Of a stretch of 64,000 nt of DNA, positions 38,826-48,368 are shown in pieces. The translations under genes were made by a program, and so were the position numbers. The notes beneath the pieces were generated by a model that ran no database searches, was not told the DNA's origin, and saw nothing but the letters and a program-made list of their open reading frames with translations. Position 1 is the stretch's first letter, and every line of letters starts with the position of its first letter. The stretch is from Pararobbsia silviterrae (GTDB lineage Bacteria > Pseudomonadota > Gammaproteobacteria > Burkholderiales > Burkholderiaceae): positions 103,904 through 167,903 of the forward strand of contig NZ_RBZU01000015.1 in assembly GCF_003628125.1 (NCBI RefSeq). Direction: 5' to 3'.

Positions 38826-39467
38826 ATGACTGTTATCGCTCCGACCCCGTCTCCGCGCCGCAAGCGCACGCTGCCCACGATCGTGTTCATGTCGCGCTGG
38901 CTTCAGGTCCCGCTTTATCTGGGCCTCATTGTCGCGCAAGCGCTCTATGTCTTTTTATTTCTCAAGGAAGTCTGGCACCTGACTGTGACGATCGGTACGC
39001 TCAATGAAACGACAATCATGCTGTCGGTACTTGGACTGATCGACGTCGTGATGATTTCGAATCTGCTGATCATGGTCATTATCGGCGGATACGAAACGTT
39101 CGTGTCGCGACTCGGCATCGAGGGCCATCCCGATGAGCCCGAATGGCTCGATCACGTGAATGCAGGCGTGCTCAAGGTCAAGTTGTCGATGGCGCTGATC
39201 AGCATCTCGTCCATCCATCTGCTCAAGACTTTCATCGATGTCGACAATCGTAGCAGTACGGCGGTCATGTGGCAGGTCATGATTCACGTTGCATTCCTGG
39301 TCTCGGCCATCGCGATGGCGTGGGTCGATCGGATTACGACGCACGCGAACGTCAAGCATCACGATGCGCTTGCGCACGACCTCCATCACGGGTCCGAGCA
39401 CGAGGCGGTCGCGCATCGACGTGTGTCGAAGATCGAGCCGCTCGGCGACACGCGCATGCAGTCGTAG
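38826..39467 (+). CDS. YqhA-family (UPF0114) inner-membrane protein
   Basis: A 213-residue protein with about four hydrophobic helices ([71 protein letters not shown]). The conserved loop [15 protein letters not shown] and the VDNRSS region match the YqhA/UPF0114 family. The C-terminal tail is His-rich and cytosolic. Function is not established for the family. Confidence 0.85.
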   Translation: MTVIAPTPSPRRKRTLPTIVFMSRWLQVPLYLGLIVAQALYVFLFLKEVWHLTVTIGTLNETTIMLSVLGLIDVVMISNLLIMVIIGGYETFVSRLGIEGHPDEPEWLDHVNAGVLKVKLSMALISISSIHLLKTFIDVDNRSSTAVMWQVMIHVAFLVSAIAMAWVDRITTHANVKHHDALAHDLHHGSEHEAVAHRRVSKIEPLGDTRMQS

Positions 39468-39554
39468 CCCGCTTCGGCATTCGCGTCCTCCGCACGCCCT
39501 GATGCCGCGCGCACTGATCCGTAGCGCGCTCGATAAAAATCGCTTGCTATTACA

Positions 39555-39570
39555 TCGCACACGACCTAAT
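39555..39570. promoter_or_regulatory. OhrR operator candidate upstream of ohrR
   Basis: TCGCACACGACCTAAT is 13 of 16 identical to the sequence upstream of ohr (40159-40174, TCGCACGCGATTTAAT). It ends 9 bases before the ohrR start codon, consistent with autorepression. Confidence 0.45.
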
Positions 39571-39579
39571 ATCCTTTCC

Positions 39580-40056
39580 ATGAAACAGCCAGCCACACCC
39601 CTCTCGATCGATCCGAAGACGGCTCTGCTGCTCGACCAGCAGATCTGCTTCGCGCTGTACTCGACGTCGCTCGCGATGACGAAGATCTATCGCAAGGTGT
39701 TGGCCGAGCTCGGACTGACGTACCCGCAGTATCTGGTTATGATGGTTTTGTGGGAAAGAGATGAGATCACGGTATCGGAAATCGGCGAGCGCCTGTTTCT
39801 CGATTCCGCGACGCTGACCCCGCTGCTCAAGCGCATCGAAGCGCTCGGCCTGATCACACGTGCGCGTGCCATCAAGGACGAACGTCAGGTGATCGTGACG
39901 TTGACGAGCGCGGGCAAGAAATTGCGCAAGCAGGCCGAAAGCATTCCGCTGTCGATCCTCTGCGCAACGGGCTGCGCGCCCGCGGAACTCGTCGAAATCC
40001 GCGACAGCCTCGGCAAGCTGCGCAGCAAACTCATCGATGCGGAGCAAGGCAGTTAG
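39580..40056 (+). CDS. ohrR: OhrR organic hydroperoxide-sensing repressor (MarR family)
   Basis: A 158-residue MarR-family protein from the ATG at 39580. Cys23, in the [12 protein letters not shown] segment, is at the position of the redox-active N-terminal cysteine of OhrR. The winged-helix domain follows: [36 protein letters not shown], and the wing [11 protein letters not shown] cysteine pair in the C-terminal LCATGC could resolve the sulfenic acid by disulfide. It lies 228 bases upstream of ohr on the same strand. Confidence 0.9.
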   Translation: MKQPATPLSIDPKTALLLDQQICFALYSTSLAMTKIYRKVLAELGLTYPQYLVMMVLWERDEITVSEIGERLFLDSATLTPLLKRIEALGLITRARAIKDERQVIVTLTSAGKKLRKQAESIPLSILCATGCAPAELVEIRDSLGKLRSKLIDAEQGS

Positions 40057-40158
40057 TCAGGCAAATCGACGGGTCGATCGGGCGTCGCAAACCTGGCGAA
40101 CCCGATAACCCGGTGACATTCGGATGGAACATCACCCGAGTGTCGTGCAGCAAATATG

Positions 40159-40177
40159 TCGCACGCGATTTAATCGC
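40159..40177. promoter_or_regulatory. OhrR operator candidate upstream of ohr
   Basis: TCGCACGCGATTTAAT shares its core with the ohrR upstream sequence, and GCGATT-T-AATCGC (40165-40177) is a perfect 13-bp palindrome. It lies 107 bases before the ohr start codon. Confidence 0.55.
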
Positions 40178-40284
40178 CTACGACAGCAGGATGGGACAGG
40201 CGGTCGAACCCGTTCGAAAGGATCGGGCGGACCCGTGTCCTCCGTGTGAAGCAGTCCCTTTATCCGACCTTATGGAGTTTGAAA

Positions 40285-40710
40285 ATGGCACTCGAAAAAG
40301 TTCTCTACACCGCACATGCAAAGTCGACCGGCGGCCGTGACGGCAAATCGGTTTCGTCGGACGGCGTCCTCGACGTCAAGCTCACGACCCCGAAGGAACT
40401 CGGCGGCGCGGGCGGCGTAGGCACGAACCCCGAACAACTGTTCGCGGCCGGCTACTCGGCGTGCTTCATCGGTGCAATCAAGTTCGTCGGCGCGCGCGAC
40501 AAGATCGCGATTCCGGCCGACGCATCGATCGACGCGAGCGTCGGCATCGGTCAAATCCCGAACGGCTTCGGCATCCAGGTCGAACTCAAGGTCTCGTTGC
40601 CGGGCCTCGACCGCGCGACGGCCGAAGACGTCGTGAAGAAGGCACACATCGTGTGCCCGTATTCGAACGCGACGCGCGGCAATATCGACGTCAACCTCGT
40701 CGTTCTTTAA
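40285..40710 (+). CDS. ohr: organic hydroperoxide resistance protein Ohr
   Basis: A 141-residue OsmC-fold thiol peroxidase, standard Ohr length. Both redox cysteines are present: Cys60 in GYSACFIGA and Cys124 in [12 protein letters not shown], with NPEQLFAA in between. It reduces organic and fatty-acid hydroperoxides in the cytosol using lipoylated partners. The start at 40285 ([13 protein letters not shown]) is the family's usual N-terminus. Likely repressed by the OhrR encoded just upstream. A second Ohr-like gene lies at 59303. Confidence 0.95.
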   Translation: MALEKVLYTAHAKSTGGRDGKSVSSDGVLDVKLTTPKELGGAGGVGTNPEQLFAAGYSACFIGAIKFVGARDKIAIPADASIDASVGIGQIPNGFGIQVELKVSLPGLDRATAEDVVKKAHIVCPYSNATRGNIDVNLVVL

Positions 40711-40765
40711 GCGGCAATGCCTCCGATGCGCGACGCGATAGCGTCACGCATCGCGTGCGACATCA

Positions 40766-40801
40766 AGGGCGATCGGATGCTTCGATCGCCCTAGTTCTTT
40801 T
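40766..40801 (+). terminator. Rho-independent terminator after ohr
   Basis: Perfect 10-bp stem AGGGCGATCG (40766-40775) / CGATCGCCCT (40783-40792), 7-base loop, then AGTTCTTTT. It starts 56 bases after the ohr stop and overlaps the last codon of the convergent lipoprotein gene. Confidence 0.75.
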
Positions 40802-41135
40802 CGGCGGGCGGCGTCGCGTGCGTCGCATAGTCTTCGAAGCGGCCCTTGCAAAGCGCAAAGCCGTCGTTCCATCCCTGCAGATAATCGGCATCGGGCCGCT
40901 GCGGCGCATCCTTCGCGAACGAGTAATCGGGGTTACCCGCCGACTTGTTGCCTGACGCGCACCCGTCGACGTGCCCGTCGATATACTCGTTCGAGAAGCC
41001 CTTGCCCTGCAGCGACGCGCGGTCGGCCTTGAGCTCGGGCGATTCGAAATCGGACACCGGAATCTGCGGCAACGTGCACGCGGCCAGGCTGGCAAGAACG
41101 GAAACGGCAAGAACAGCACGCATACGGAACGGCAT
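40791..41135 (-). CDS. small lipoprotein, DUF of unknown role
   Basis: A 114-residue protein from the ATG at 41135 with a lipoprotein signal peptide, MPFRMRAVLAVSVLASLAAC (Cys20). The mature part has a repeated pattern of GFSNEYIDGHVDGCASG and YLQGWNDGFALCKGRF, i.e. two short helical segments with a shared xGWxDG/GHxDG look and one Cys each, suggesting a disulfide. No function known. Convergent with ohr and sharing its terminator region. Confidence 0.8.
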   Translation of the reverse strand: MPFRMRAVLAVSVLASLAACTLPQIPVSDFESPELKADRASLQGKGFSNEYIDGHVDGCASGNKSAGNPDYSFAKDAPQRPDADYLQGWNDGFALCKGRFEDYATHATPPAEKN

Positions 41136-41553
41136 GGCGATCAAATTCCCCGTAGAGATCGGAAGCGGATTCCGCGATTGTATTCGACCTGCGCAAATGC
41201 CCGAATTCCACACGTTGGACACACGGTCTCGCGTGTTCGTCAAACGCGTGTCGCCGACGCCACGAAAGCGATCAGTCGGCATCCCTACACAGTTTCGACA
41301 TGCTCGGCACGATGTGCCGTCATCCATGCCAACCGCGTTCTCGACGCGCGTAGTTTCTACCTGAAATTGGCGGAAAAAAGCGATACCCAATTGCGATGCA
41401 CACGAATCATTTGTGTGTAAGTGCGCCGAAGACAGTTTCAAACGCGAGCCCGCCATCGACGTCGTGCGACACCATCGATTCGTATAGCCGGTTTCACACA
41501 ATTGCCTCGCCTGCTCTCCATGATGTCCGCACACAAAGCAGCAGGGGACAACA
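41136..41553. other. divergent intergenic region between two lipoprotein genes
   Basis: About 420 bases, no gene or clear repeat seen. It must contain the promoters of the minus-strand lipoprotein and of the plus-strand lipoprotein/phospholipase unit. Confidence 0.5.
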
Positions 41554-41970
41554 ATGAGAATGTCTTTTCCGCTGTGCGCCGCGATCCTCGTATCCGGCGC
41601 GCTGGCGGGCTGTGGCGATGGCGCGTCGGTCGCGACATCGCAGATCGCGCCGAGTGCCGCGGCGCCCTCGCAGCCCGCTCCCAACGCAAGCACGAATAGC
41701 ATGGCGCGCGCATCGATCAACGATCCCGCGCCGGCGCTGTCCGCATCGCACGATACCGATCCGCGTTCCGCGTTGGCGACGAACGCGCCGATCGATCCGC
41801 CGTCCTCCCCGACGACGATGTCACCGGGTGTCGTCGCGAGCGTCGATCCCTCGCCGCTCGTCGCGCATCGCGCGAACTTCACGGTGTTCGCCGCGCAGTC
41901 CGCGGACAACCCCGAAGTGCAGGTCCAACCCGTCGTCCATTACGCGCCGGATACGTCCGACACGCCTTGA
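41554..41970 (+). CDS. lipoprotein upstream of phospholipase C
   Basis: A 138-residue protein with AGGGGA before the ATG and a lipobox signal peptide, MRMSFPLCAAILVSGALAGC (Cys20). The mature part is Ala/Ser/Pro-rich and probably disordered until a short C-terminal region, ANFTVFAAQSADNPEVQVQPVVHY. No family recognised. It lies 68 bases before the phospholipase C gene on the same strand, so co-expression and a role in its secretion or surface retention are possible but unproven. Confidence 0.72.
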   Translation: MRMSFPLCAAILVSGALAGCGDGASVATSQIAPSAAAPSQPAPNASTNSMARASINDPAPALSASHDTDPRSALATNAPIDPPSSPTTMSPGVVASVDPSPLVAHRANFTVFAAQSADNPEVQVQPVVHYAPDTSDTP

Positions 41971-42038
41971 ACGCCGGGCTGTCTCGCAGCCCTTGCAAGT
42001 CCCCCACACTCCACCGATCTCTAACGAGAGGGTTACTC

Positions 42039-44192
42039 ATGTCTTCTTTCGACCGTCGCCGTTTCCTCAAGACGAGTGCGTCGTCCGCCGGCGCTGCCGC
42101 CGCGCTCGCGATGATGCCCGAATCCATTCGCCGCGCGCTCGCGATCCCCGCGAACAACCAGACCGGCACGATCCGAGACGTCGAGCACATCGTCGTCTTC
42201 ATGCAGGAGAACCGCTCGTTCGACCACTACTACGGGCACCTGCGCGGCGTGCGCGGTTACAACGACCGCTTCCCCATCACGCTGCCCAACGGCAACCCGG
42301 TCTGGTTCCAGCCGTCGAAGGAGAACACCGCGACGCCGGTCCTGCCGTTCCGCCTCAACACGCAAACGACAAGCGCGATGTGCGTGGGCGATCTCGACCA
42401 TAGCTGGTATCCGACCCACTATGCGATCAACGGCGGCAAGTACGATCAGTGGCCCGCGAACAAGACGGACATGACGATGGGCTATTACGTCCGCGAAGAC
42501 ATTCCGTTCCACTACGCGCTCGCCGATGCGTTCACCGTCTGCGATCACTACTTCTGCTCGCTGCCCGGCCCGACGCACCCGAACCGCATGTATCTGATGA
42601 CGGGCTGGGTCGATCCGACGGGCAAGTACGGCGGCCCGCTGCTCGACAACAACGATGCGGTCGACGGCGACGTGCCGCCGACCTGGGCCCTGCTCTCGTG
42701 GACGACGTATCCCGAGCGCCTGCAGGCCGCGGGCATTTCGTGGCAGGTCTATCAGCAAGGCGTCAACGGCAACGATCCGGTCAACGGCAACTACGGCACG
42801 AATGCGTTACCGAACTTCGTGCAGTTCATCAATGCACCGGCAACGTCGCCGCTGACGCTGCGCGGCAATTCGGTCCGCACGATCGCGCAACTCAAGGCCG
42901 ACGTGCAGGCGAATCAACTGCCGCAGGTCTCGTGGCTGCTGCCGCCGGCCGTTTATTCGGAGCATCCGAAGTACACGCCGGCCTACGGCGCCGAATACAC
43001 GTCGCAAATCCTCGATGCGCTGACGTCGAACCCCGAGGTCTGGAGCAAGACCGTGCTCTTCATCATGTATGACGAGAACGACGGCTTCTTCGATCACCTC
43101 GTGCCGCCCCAACCGCCGCTGTCGTCGACGCAAGGCGCATCGACGGTCGGGTTCAGCGACGAAATCCACACGGTCGTCAATCCGCTGCGCGGCGGCTCCT
43201 ACACGGACGACGGTCTGCCGTACGGCCTCGGACCGCGTGTGCCGATGACCGTCGTCTCGCCGTGGAGCAAGGGCGGCTTCGTCAATTCGCAGGTGTTCGA
43301 TCACACGTCGGTGATCCGCTTCATCGAAGCGCGTTTCGGCGTCGGCGAGCCGAATATCTCGAACTGGCGTCGCACGGTGAGCGGCGATCTGACCTCGGCG
43401 TTTGACTTCCGCTCGCCCGACGCGAGCTTCCCGACGCTGCCCGACACGAGCAACTATCTGACGGAGTCCGACGCATCGTGCCTGCTGCCCGCGCCGACCG
43501 TGCCCGCCACGCCGAGCACGACGACGATCGAAGCGCAGGAACCCGGCATTCGGCCCGCGCGTCCGCTGCCTTATGAACTGCATGCAAACGGTCAAGTCGA
43601 GGAAAGCCAGAAGTTCGCGATCCAGCTCGCCAATACCGGCGAATGGGGCGCTCACTTCTATATCTACTCGACCAATCGTACCGACGGTCCGTGGAGCTAC
43701 ACGGTCGGCGCCGGCAAGAAGCTCAAGGCTGAATTCGACGTGTCGAGCACGAGCGGCGTCTACGCATTCACGGTCCATGGCCCGAACGGCTTCGTGCGTC
43801 AGTTCGAAGGGACGGTACCGGCAAACGGCACGAGCCAGAAGACGGCACAGCCCGAAGTCAAGGTCGGCTACGACGTCGCGAACGGCAACCTGTACCTGAC
43901 GATCACGAATGCGGGCCGCGCATCGGTCAAGCTCACGGTCACCGACAACGCATACGGTGCAGCCGCGCGCCATTTCGTGCTGCCGTCGGAAGGTTTCGTC
44001 GAAGCGCCGTGGCAATTGCAGTCGAGCTATCACTGGTACGACCTCACGGTCAGCGACGGCAATGGCTTCGTGCGCCGGGTCGCGGGTCACGTCGAGAACG
44101 GCCGCGCGAGCTATTCGGATCCTGCCGCGACGCAGCCTGTCACGACCGAAGTCGCAAGCGTCGAGACGGCAGCCGAAACGCTGCGCGTCTGA
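42039..44192 (+). CDS. phosphocholine-specific phospholipase C, Tat-exported
   Basis: A 717-residue protein from the ATG at 42039. The N-terminus has a twin-arginine signal, DRRRFLKTSA (about residues 5-14) and a hydrophobic Ala-rich stretch. The catalytic phosphoesterase domain follows with ENRSFDHYYGHLRG, DLDHSWYPTH and YDENDGFFDHL. Two C-terminal domains (from about 510) read LPYELHANGQVEES and GPNGFVRQFEG, then repeat, as in PlcH/PlcN-type enzymes. It cleaves phosphatidylcholine or sphingomyelin outside the cell and could serve phosphate scavenging or virulence. A strong terminator follows at 44297. Confidence 0.93.
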   Translation: MSSFDRRRFLKTSASSAGAAAALAMMPESIRRALAIPANNQTGTIRDVEHIVVFMQENRSFDHYYGHLRGVRGYNDRFPITLPNGNPVWFQPSKENTATPVLPFRLNTQTTSAMCVGDLDHSWYPTHYAINGGKYDQWPANKTDMTMGYYVREDIPFHYALADAFTVCDHYFCSLPGPTHPNRMYLMTGWVDPTGKYGGPLLDNNDAVDGDVPPTWALLSWTTYPERLQAAGISWQVYQQGVNGNDPVNGNYGTNALPNFVQFINAPATSPLTLRGNSVRTIAQLKADVQANQLPQVSWLLPPAVYSEHPKYTPAYGAEYTSQILDALTSNPEVWSKTVLFIMYDENDGFFDHLVPPQPPLSSTQGASTVGFSDEIHTVVNPLRGGSYTDDGLPYGLGPRVPMTVVSPWSKGGFVNSQVFDHTSVIRFIEARFGVGEPNISNWRRTVSGDLTSAFDFRSPDASFPTLPDTSNYLTESDASCLLPAPTVPATPSTTTIEAQEPGIRPARPLPYELHANGQVEESQKFAIQLANTGEWGAHFYIYSTNRTDGPWSYTVGAGKKLKAEFDVSSTSGVYAFTVHGPNGFVRQFEGTVPANGTSQKTAQPEVKVGYDVANGNLYLTITNAGRASVKLTVTDNAYGAAARHFVLPSEGFVEAPWQLQSSYHWYDLTVSDGNGFVRRVAGHVENGRASYSDPAATQPVTTEVASVETAAETLRV

Positions 44193-44296
44193 CGTTGAGA
44201 CGCGTCGCGAGACACCGATTCTCACGCGAGTGAATGCTGTGTAGAGGCCGTCCAAGCATCGCGATGGACGGCAGCTTGCGCGGCGACGCCGGTACG

Positions 44297-44333
44297 GGCG
44301 GGGCCCTCCGTCAAGGAGGGCCCCGCCTTTTTT
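44297..44333 (+). terminator. strong Rho-independent terminator after phospholipase C
   Basis: Perfect 13-bp GC-rich stem GGCGGGGCCCTCC (44297-44309) / GGAGGGCCCCGCC (44315-44327), 5-base loop, then TTTTTT. About 105 bases after the stop codon. Confidence 0.92.
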
Positions 44334-44382
44334 ATCCACGACCGAGCTGAACGCGCGCGATACGTGGTGCGCGCATCGACGG

Positions 44383-46605
44383 TCAGGGCTCGGCCGGCAC
44401 GCTCATTTCCTTGAGCAGCGTGTCCGCATGGTCAAGCCGATGCATGACCCAGAGCATGTAGCGGACATCGACCTGAATCGAACGCGTGCGCTCGGGATCG
44501 AACACCCATCCTGAACTCACACCTTCCCAGACGCCGTCGAACGCGAGGCCGACGAGGTGCCCGTCCTTGTCGAGCACGGGCGAACCCGAGTTGCCGCCCG
44601 TGATGTCGAGGTCCGCGAGAAAGTTAACGGGCAACGTGCCGAGCGTCGGCGATGCATAGCCGTCATACGCCTTGTCCTCGATCGCCTTGAGTTCTGCGGG
44701 CGGCGCATCGAACGGCGCCGTGCCCGTGTTTTTCCGTACGATGCCTTCGGCCGTCGTGAACGGTGCTTCGCCGACATCGTCGTCATGCCGTGCGTAACCC
44801 TGCACCGTGCCGAAGGTCACACGCAGCGAACCGTTCGCATCGAAATAGACAGGCTTGCCCTGTGCCGACGCGAATGCCGTCACCGCGGCCATATAGCGCG
44901 GACGCAGCGATGCGAATTCACCGGCCACCGTTTTGTCGTGGCGCTCAAGCGCGAGGAGATCGGGCATCAGCGCGACCATGAGCTTGAGCCACGCGTCGTC
45001 GCTCGCGCGGACCTGCTCGTCGGTCGCGTCGAGCCACTTGACGCGCGTCGCGGTGTCGGCGAGCTTCGATCCCGCATAGAGCGCGGCGACGCGCCGTTCA
45101 AGCGCCGCCGCGTCGTTCGCACCGGCGAGCCACGTATCGAGCGCGGGCAAACGCTGATCGGCCGGCAGCTTCAGATAGCGTTCGAGAACATAGACGACAA
45201 GCTGTCGATCGAGTGCGGGATCCATCTGGCGTTCGAGCCGTTGTTGAGCGTTGAGGATCCGGACTTCGTCGCGCTGCTGATAACCGTCTTCGCGGTCGAG
45301 ATTCGACTTCTGTTTCTCCTGTGCGAGACGCACGATCTGATACGCCGCGTGAAACATGCCGCCGCGCGCAAGCTGACTCACGACGAGATCGCGTTCGCGA
45401 AGCAGCGTCTGGTCGTCGACGAGCTTGCGCAGCCGCTGAACGCCGGTCGCGAGTGCCGCGCCGTTGACCTTGCCGCCGTCGGACATCGATTGATGCGAAA
45501 GCCACTTGTCGAGCGCAGCCTCCTGGGTCCGTTTGGTCTCGAGCGCGCGGCTATGCGCAAGTCCGTCGAGATTGCCCTGGAAATTCTTGAGCGCGTTCTT
45601 GTACGACGCGACCGTCGCCGCGTATTTGACCGCGACATCGGGGTTCGACTGACCCGCGGCTTCGATCATGCCGAGCTCGTCGGTCAGCAGCGCGATCATG
45701 GTCGGGTAGTACCAGTCGATCGCGTTTTGCAGCTCACTCGCCAGGCGATAGCGATCGGTATGGCCCGGATATCCCGCGACCATCACGAAGTCGCCGGCTT
45801 CGACGCCCTTCGGATTCAGCGTGAGCCAATGCGTCGGGCGATACGGGACGTTGTCCTTCGCATAGGGCGCCGCGCTGCCGTCCTTCGCGACATAGGCGCG
45901 CAGAAAGCTGAAATCGCCGGTATGACGCGGCCACACCCAGTTGTCGATGTCGCCGCCGAACTTGCCGATCGATCGCGGCGGCGCATAGACGAGCCGTACG
46001 TCCTGGATCTCGCGCTGCTTGACGAGCTGATATCGGTATCCGCCGCCGAACGTGTAGACGTCGCAGCGATAGCCGGGTTGCTCGCAGCCTTGCACGATCG
46101 ATTTTCTGGCCTGGTCGATCGCGACATAGCGCGCATACGCGTCCATGCCGGGCTTGACGGCCTCGTTGATACGCGGCGTGACATCGCTGATCTGCTCGGT
46201 CACGTAGACGCGTTGCGTCGGTTCCGCGCGCAGTTCTTCGTCGAACGTATGCGCGAGAAAGCCGTCGTCGATTCGATTCTGTTGCGGCGTCGAGTTGTAC
46301 TGGAGCGCGCCGTATGCGCAATGATGATTCGTCACGATGAGCCCGTCAGGCGAGACGAATGACGCCGTGCATCCGCCGAGACTCACGATCGCGTCCATCG
46401 GATACGACGTGAGGTTCGTCAACGTGTTCGGGTCGAGCGCGAGGCCGCGCGCCTTGAGCGTCGAACTCAAGGCGGGGAGCTGCGACGGCTGCCACATGCC
46501 CTCGTCGGCAGACGCGGAGGTGGCAGCGAGCATGGTCAGTGCGACAATCACGACACTCGCATGCGACACTCTGTGCCGACCGTCCCTGCCTCCGGGTTCC
46601 ACCAT
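44383..46605 (-). CDS. S46-family dipeptidyl peptidase, DPP7-like
   Basis: A 740-residue exported serine peptidase. A signal peptide (SVVIVALTMLAATSASA) precedes the mature domain. The chymotrypsin-like triad segments are TNHHC (about 92-96), GGDIDNWVWPRHTGDF and the nucleophile GGNSGSP. After that, the residue that sets S1 specificity in this family appears to be Gly (AFDGVWEG), as in DPP7 (hydrophobic P1), rather than the Arg of DPP11. The start at 46605 shares bases with the divergent kinase start; a GTG at 46569 would give a more typical signal peptide. Confidence 0.9.
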   Translation of the reverse strand: MVEPGGRDGRHRVSHASVVIVALTMLAATSASADEGMWQPSQLPALSSTLKARGLALDPNTLTNLTSYPMDAIVSLGGCTASFVSPDGLIVTNHHCAYGALQYNSTPQQNRIDDGFLAHTFDEELRAEPTQRVYVTEQISDVTPRINEAVKPGMDAYARYVAIDQARKSIVQGCEQPGYRCDVYTFGGGYRYQLVKQREIQDVRLVYAPPRSIGKFGGDIDNWVWPRHTGDFSFLRAYVAKDGSAAPYAKDNVPYRPTHWLTLNPKGVEAGDFVMVAGYPGHTDRYRLASELQNAIDWYYPTMIALLTDELGMIEAAGQSNPDVAVKYAATVASYKNALKNFQGNLDGLAHSRALETKRTQEAALDKWLSHQSMSDGGKVNGAALATGVQRLRKLVDDQTLLRERDLVVSQLARGGMFHAAYQIVRLAQEKQKSNLDREDGYQQRDEVRILNAQQRLERQMDPALDRQLVVYVLERYLKLPADQRLPALDTWLAGANDAAALERRVAALYAGSKLADTATRVKWLDATDEQVRASDDAWLKLMVALMPDLLALERHDKTVAGEFASLRPRYMAAVTAFASAQGKPVYFDANGSLRVTFGTVQGYARHDDDVGEAPFTTAEGIVRKNTGTAPFDAPPAELKAIEDKAYDGYASPTLGTLPVNFLADLDITGGNSGSPVLDKDGHLVGLAFDGVWEGVSSGWVFDPERTRSIQVDVRYMLWVMHRLDHADTLLKEMSVPAEP

Positions 46606-47221
46606 GATTGCCGATTCCTATATCGAACGCGTCGAAAACCTGATCTTAAACGGCGGCCGCCGGATCCTCGGGATCGCGGGCGCGCCGGGCTCGGGCAAAT
46701 CGACGCTGGCCCAGGCGCTCGTCGAGGCGCTGCCGGGCCGGGCCGTCGTCGTTCCGATGGATGGCTTTCATCTCGCCAATGTCGAACTCGCGCGGCTTGG
46801 CCGCGCTTCGCGCAAGGGTGCCGAGGATACCTTCGACAGCGCCGGATTCGTCGCGCTGCTGCGCCGCCTGCGCGAGCAACGTCCCGACGAAACCGTCTAC
46901 GCGCCCGCGTTCCGGCGCGAGATCGAGGAACCGATCGCCGGCGCGATCCCCGTGTTTCCCGACATACCGCTCGTCATCACGGAAGGCAACTATCTGCTGC
47001 TCGATCGCGGCCACTGGGCGAAGGTCCGGGGTCTGCTCGACGAAGCATGGTATGTCGATATCGATCCGGCCTTGCGGTACGACCGGCTCGTCGCGCGCCA
47101 TATCGCGTTCGGGCGCGACGAGCGCGCGGCCCGCGAATGGGTCGCGAACACGGACGAACCGAACGCGCTGCTTATCGATTCGACGCGCCCGCGCGCGAAC
47201 GTCCTGTTCGAGTGGGCATGA
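46604..47221 (+). CDS. P-loop nucleoside/nucleotide-type kinase
   Basis: A 205-residue kinase with Walker A GAPGSGKST (25-33), then VVVPMDGFHLANVEL, LVITEGNYLLLDRGHWAKV and a C-terminal HIAFGRDERAAREWV lid region. This pattern matches the uridine kinase/pantothenate kinase/phosphoribulokinase fold; related proteins are linked to fructose uptake (FrcK-like) in some bacteria. Substrate uncertain. Its ATG at 46604 overlaps the ATG of the divergent S46 gene by two bases, and no ribosome binding site is visible. Confidence 0.82.
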   Translation: MIADSYIERVENLILNGGRRILGIAGAPGSGKSTLAQALVEALPGRAVVVPMDGFHLANVELARLGRASRKGAEDTFDSAGFVALLRRLREQRPDETVYAPAFRREIEEPIAGAIPVFPDIPLVITEGNYLLLDRGHWAKVRGLLDEAWYVDIDPALRYDRLVARHIAFGRDERAAREWVANTDEPNALLIDSTRPRANVLFEWA

Positions 47222-47286
47222 CGCAGCGCGCACAGCCGACGGGAACGGGCGAGAACCGACGGGCAGCGACGGGCAGCGTCTGACGA

Positions 47287-48243
47287 TTACCGCGTGACCT
47301 GTCCGTCCGCGATCAGCCACGTCAGCGCTTCTTCGACAGCCTGAAGCGACGTATAGCGCGGCGCATAGCCGAGCAGACGCCGCGCCTTGTCGATCGAGCA
47401 ATTCGGGCTGCGCGCGATGTGTTCCCACGAGGCTTCGGCATCCTTCGGGTCCTGGGTCCGCGCCCAGGCATCGAACGGCGCGAACGTCAGCTTGGGCTCA
47501 TGACCGAACCAGCGCGAGATCGACTCGGCATAGCCGCGCAGCGTCACCGCGCCGGCCGAGACCGCATGAAACGCCTCGCCGGTCGACGCGCGCCAGTTTG
47601 CGATCGCGCCCATAAACATCTGCGCGACGTCATCGGCATGCACGTGGTGCACGGTTTCGAGCCCGAAATTGGGCAAGGCCAGCGTTTCGCCGCGTGCAAG
47701 CGTCGTGAAGACGGCCGCATTGAAATGCCCCGCGGGATTCAGCGGCAACCATCCGGGTCCGACGATATGGCCCGGATGAATCAGCGTCGCCGGAAACGCG
47801 CGTGTGCGCGCCTGTTCGAGCAGATAGGTCTCGATCGCGGCTTTTTGCGTGCCGTATTCGCCGAACGGGCGTTTCGGCGCGTCTTCGGGCGTCGGGACGA
47901 CGGTCGGATACCCATGCGTCCAGATCGTGCCCGTATGGAGGAAATGCGCGACATGGCCCGACAAGGCCTCGACGATCTGCTTCGCGCTATCGAGCGTGAA
48001 ACAGATCATGTCGATCACGATATCGGCGCCGATCGCGCGGATCGCCGCGCCGAAACTGCCGTCGCGCTCCATCGCGTCGCGGTCCATCTGGCGATGCTCG
48101 ACCGCCGCCCATGCGCGGTTGTCCGCGTAAGGCCGGGCCTGTCCGCGGCTCACCGCGATGACCTGATGCCCCGCTTCGACCAGTCTCGGCACCAGGTACG
48201 TGCCGACGTGTCCCGTCGCTCCAATCACCACTACGCGCGCCAT
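47287..48243 (-). CDS. NAD-dependent epimerase/dehydratase family protein
   Basis: A 318-residue extended SDR beginning MARVVVIGATGHVGTYLVPR, with the GATGHVG cofactor loop. The active-site region reads HTGTIWTHG and FGEYGTQKAA, where the YxxxK motif is Tyr-Gly-Thr-Gln-Lys. C-terminal TVHHVHADDVAQMF and FHAVSAGAVTLRGYAE are typical of NAD-dependent nucleotide-sugar epimerases or of related reductases. Substrate unknown. Convergent with the kinase gene. Confidence 0.86.
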   Translation of the reverse strand: MARVVVIGATGHVGTYLVPRLVEAGHQVIAVSRGQARPYADNRAWAAVEHRQMDRDAMERDGSFGAAIRAIGADIVIDMICFTLDSAKQIVEALSGHVAHFLHTGTIWTHGYPTVVPTPEDAPKRPFGEYGTQKAAIETYLLEQARTRAFPATLIHPGHIVGPGWLPLNPAGHFNAAVFTTLARGETLALPNFGLETVHHVHADDVAQMFMGAIANWRASTGEAFHAVSAGAVTLRGYAESISRWFGHEPKLTFAPFDAWARTQDPKDAEASWEHIARSPNCSIDKARRLLGYAPRYTSLQAVEEALTWLIADGQVTR

Positions 48244-48368
48244 ATTCGTCTCGCTGTCTCGTCATTTCGTTGTTGATCGCCGGTCTGCCCGGTCGAGACG
48301 ACTTATATATCAAATCGGACGGCGATGTGGCGTGACGAAATCCGCTTGGCGTCGGATTTTTTTACGCG

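Noticed and set aside
44557..46362. A 601-codon frame on the plus strand opposite the S46 peptidase
   Set aside because: Antisense shadow of a gene with a complete catalytic triad; composition Arg/Glu-rich without domains.
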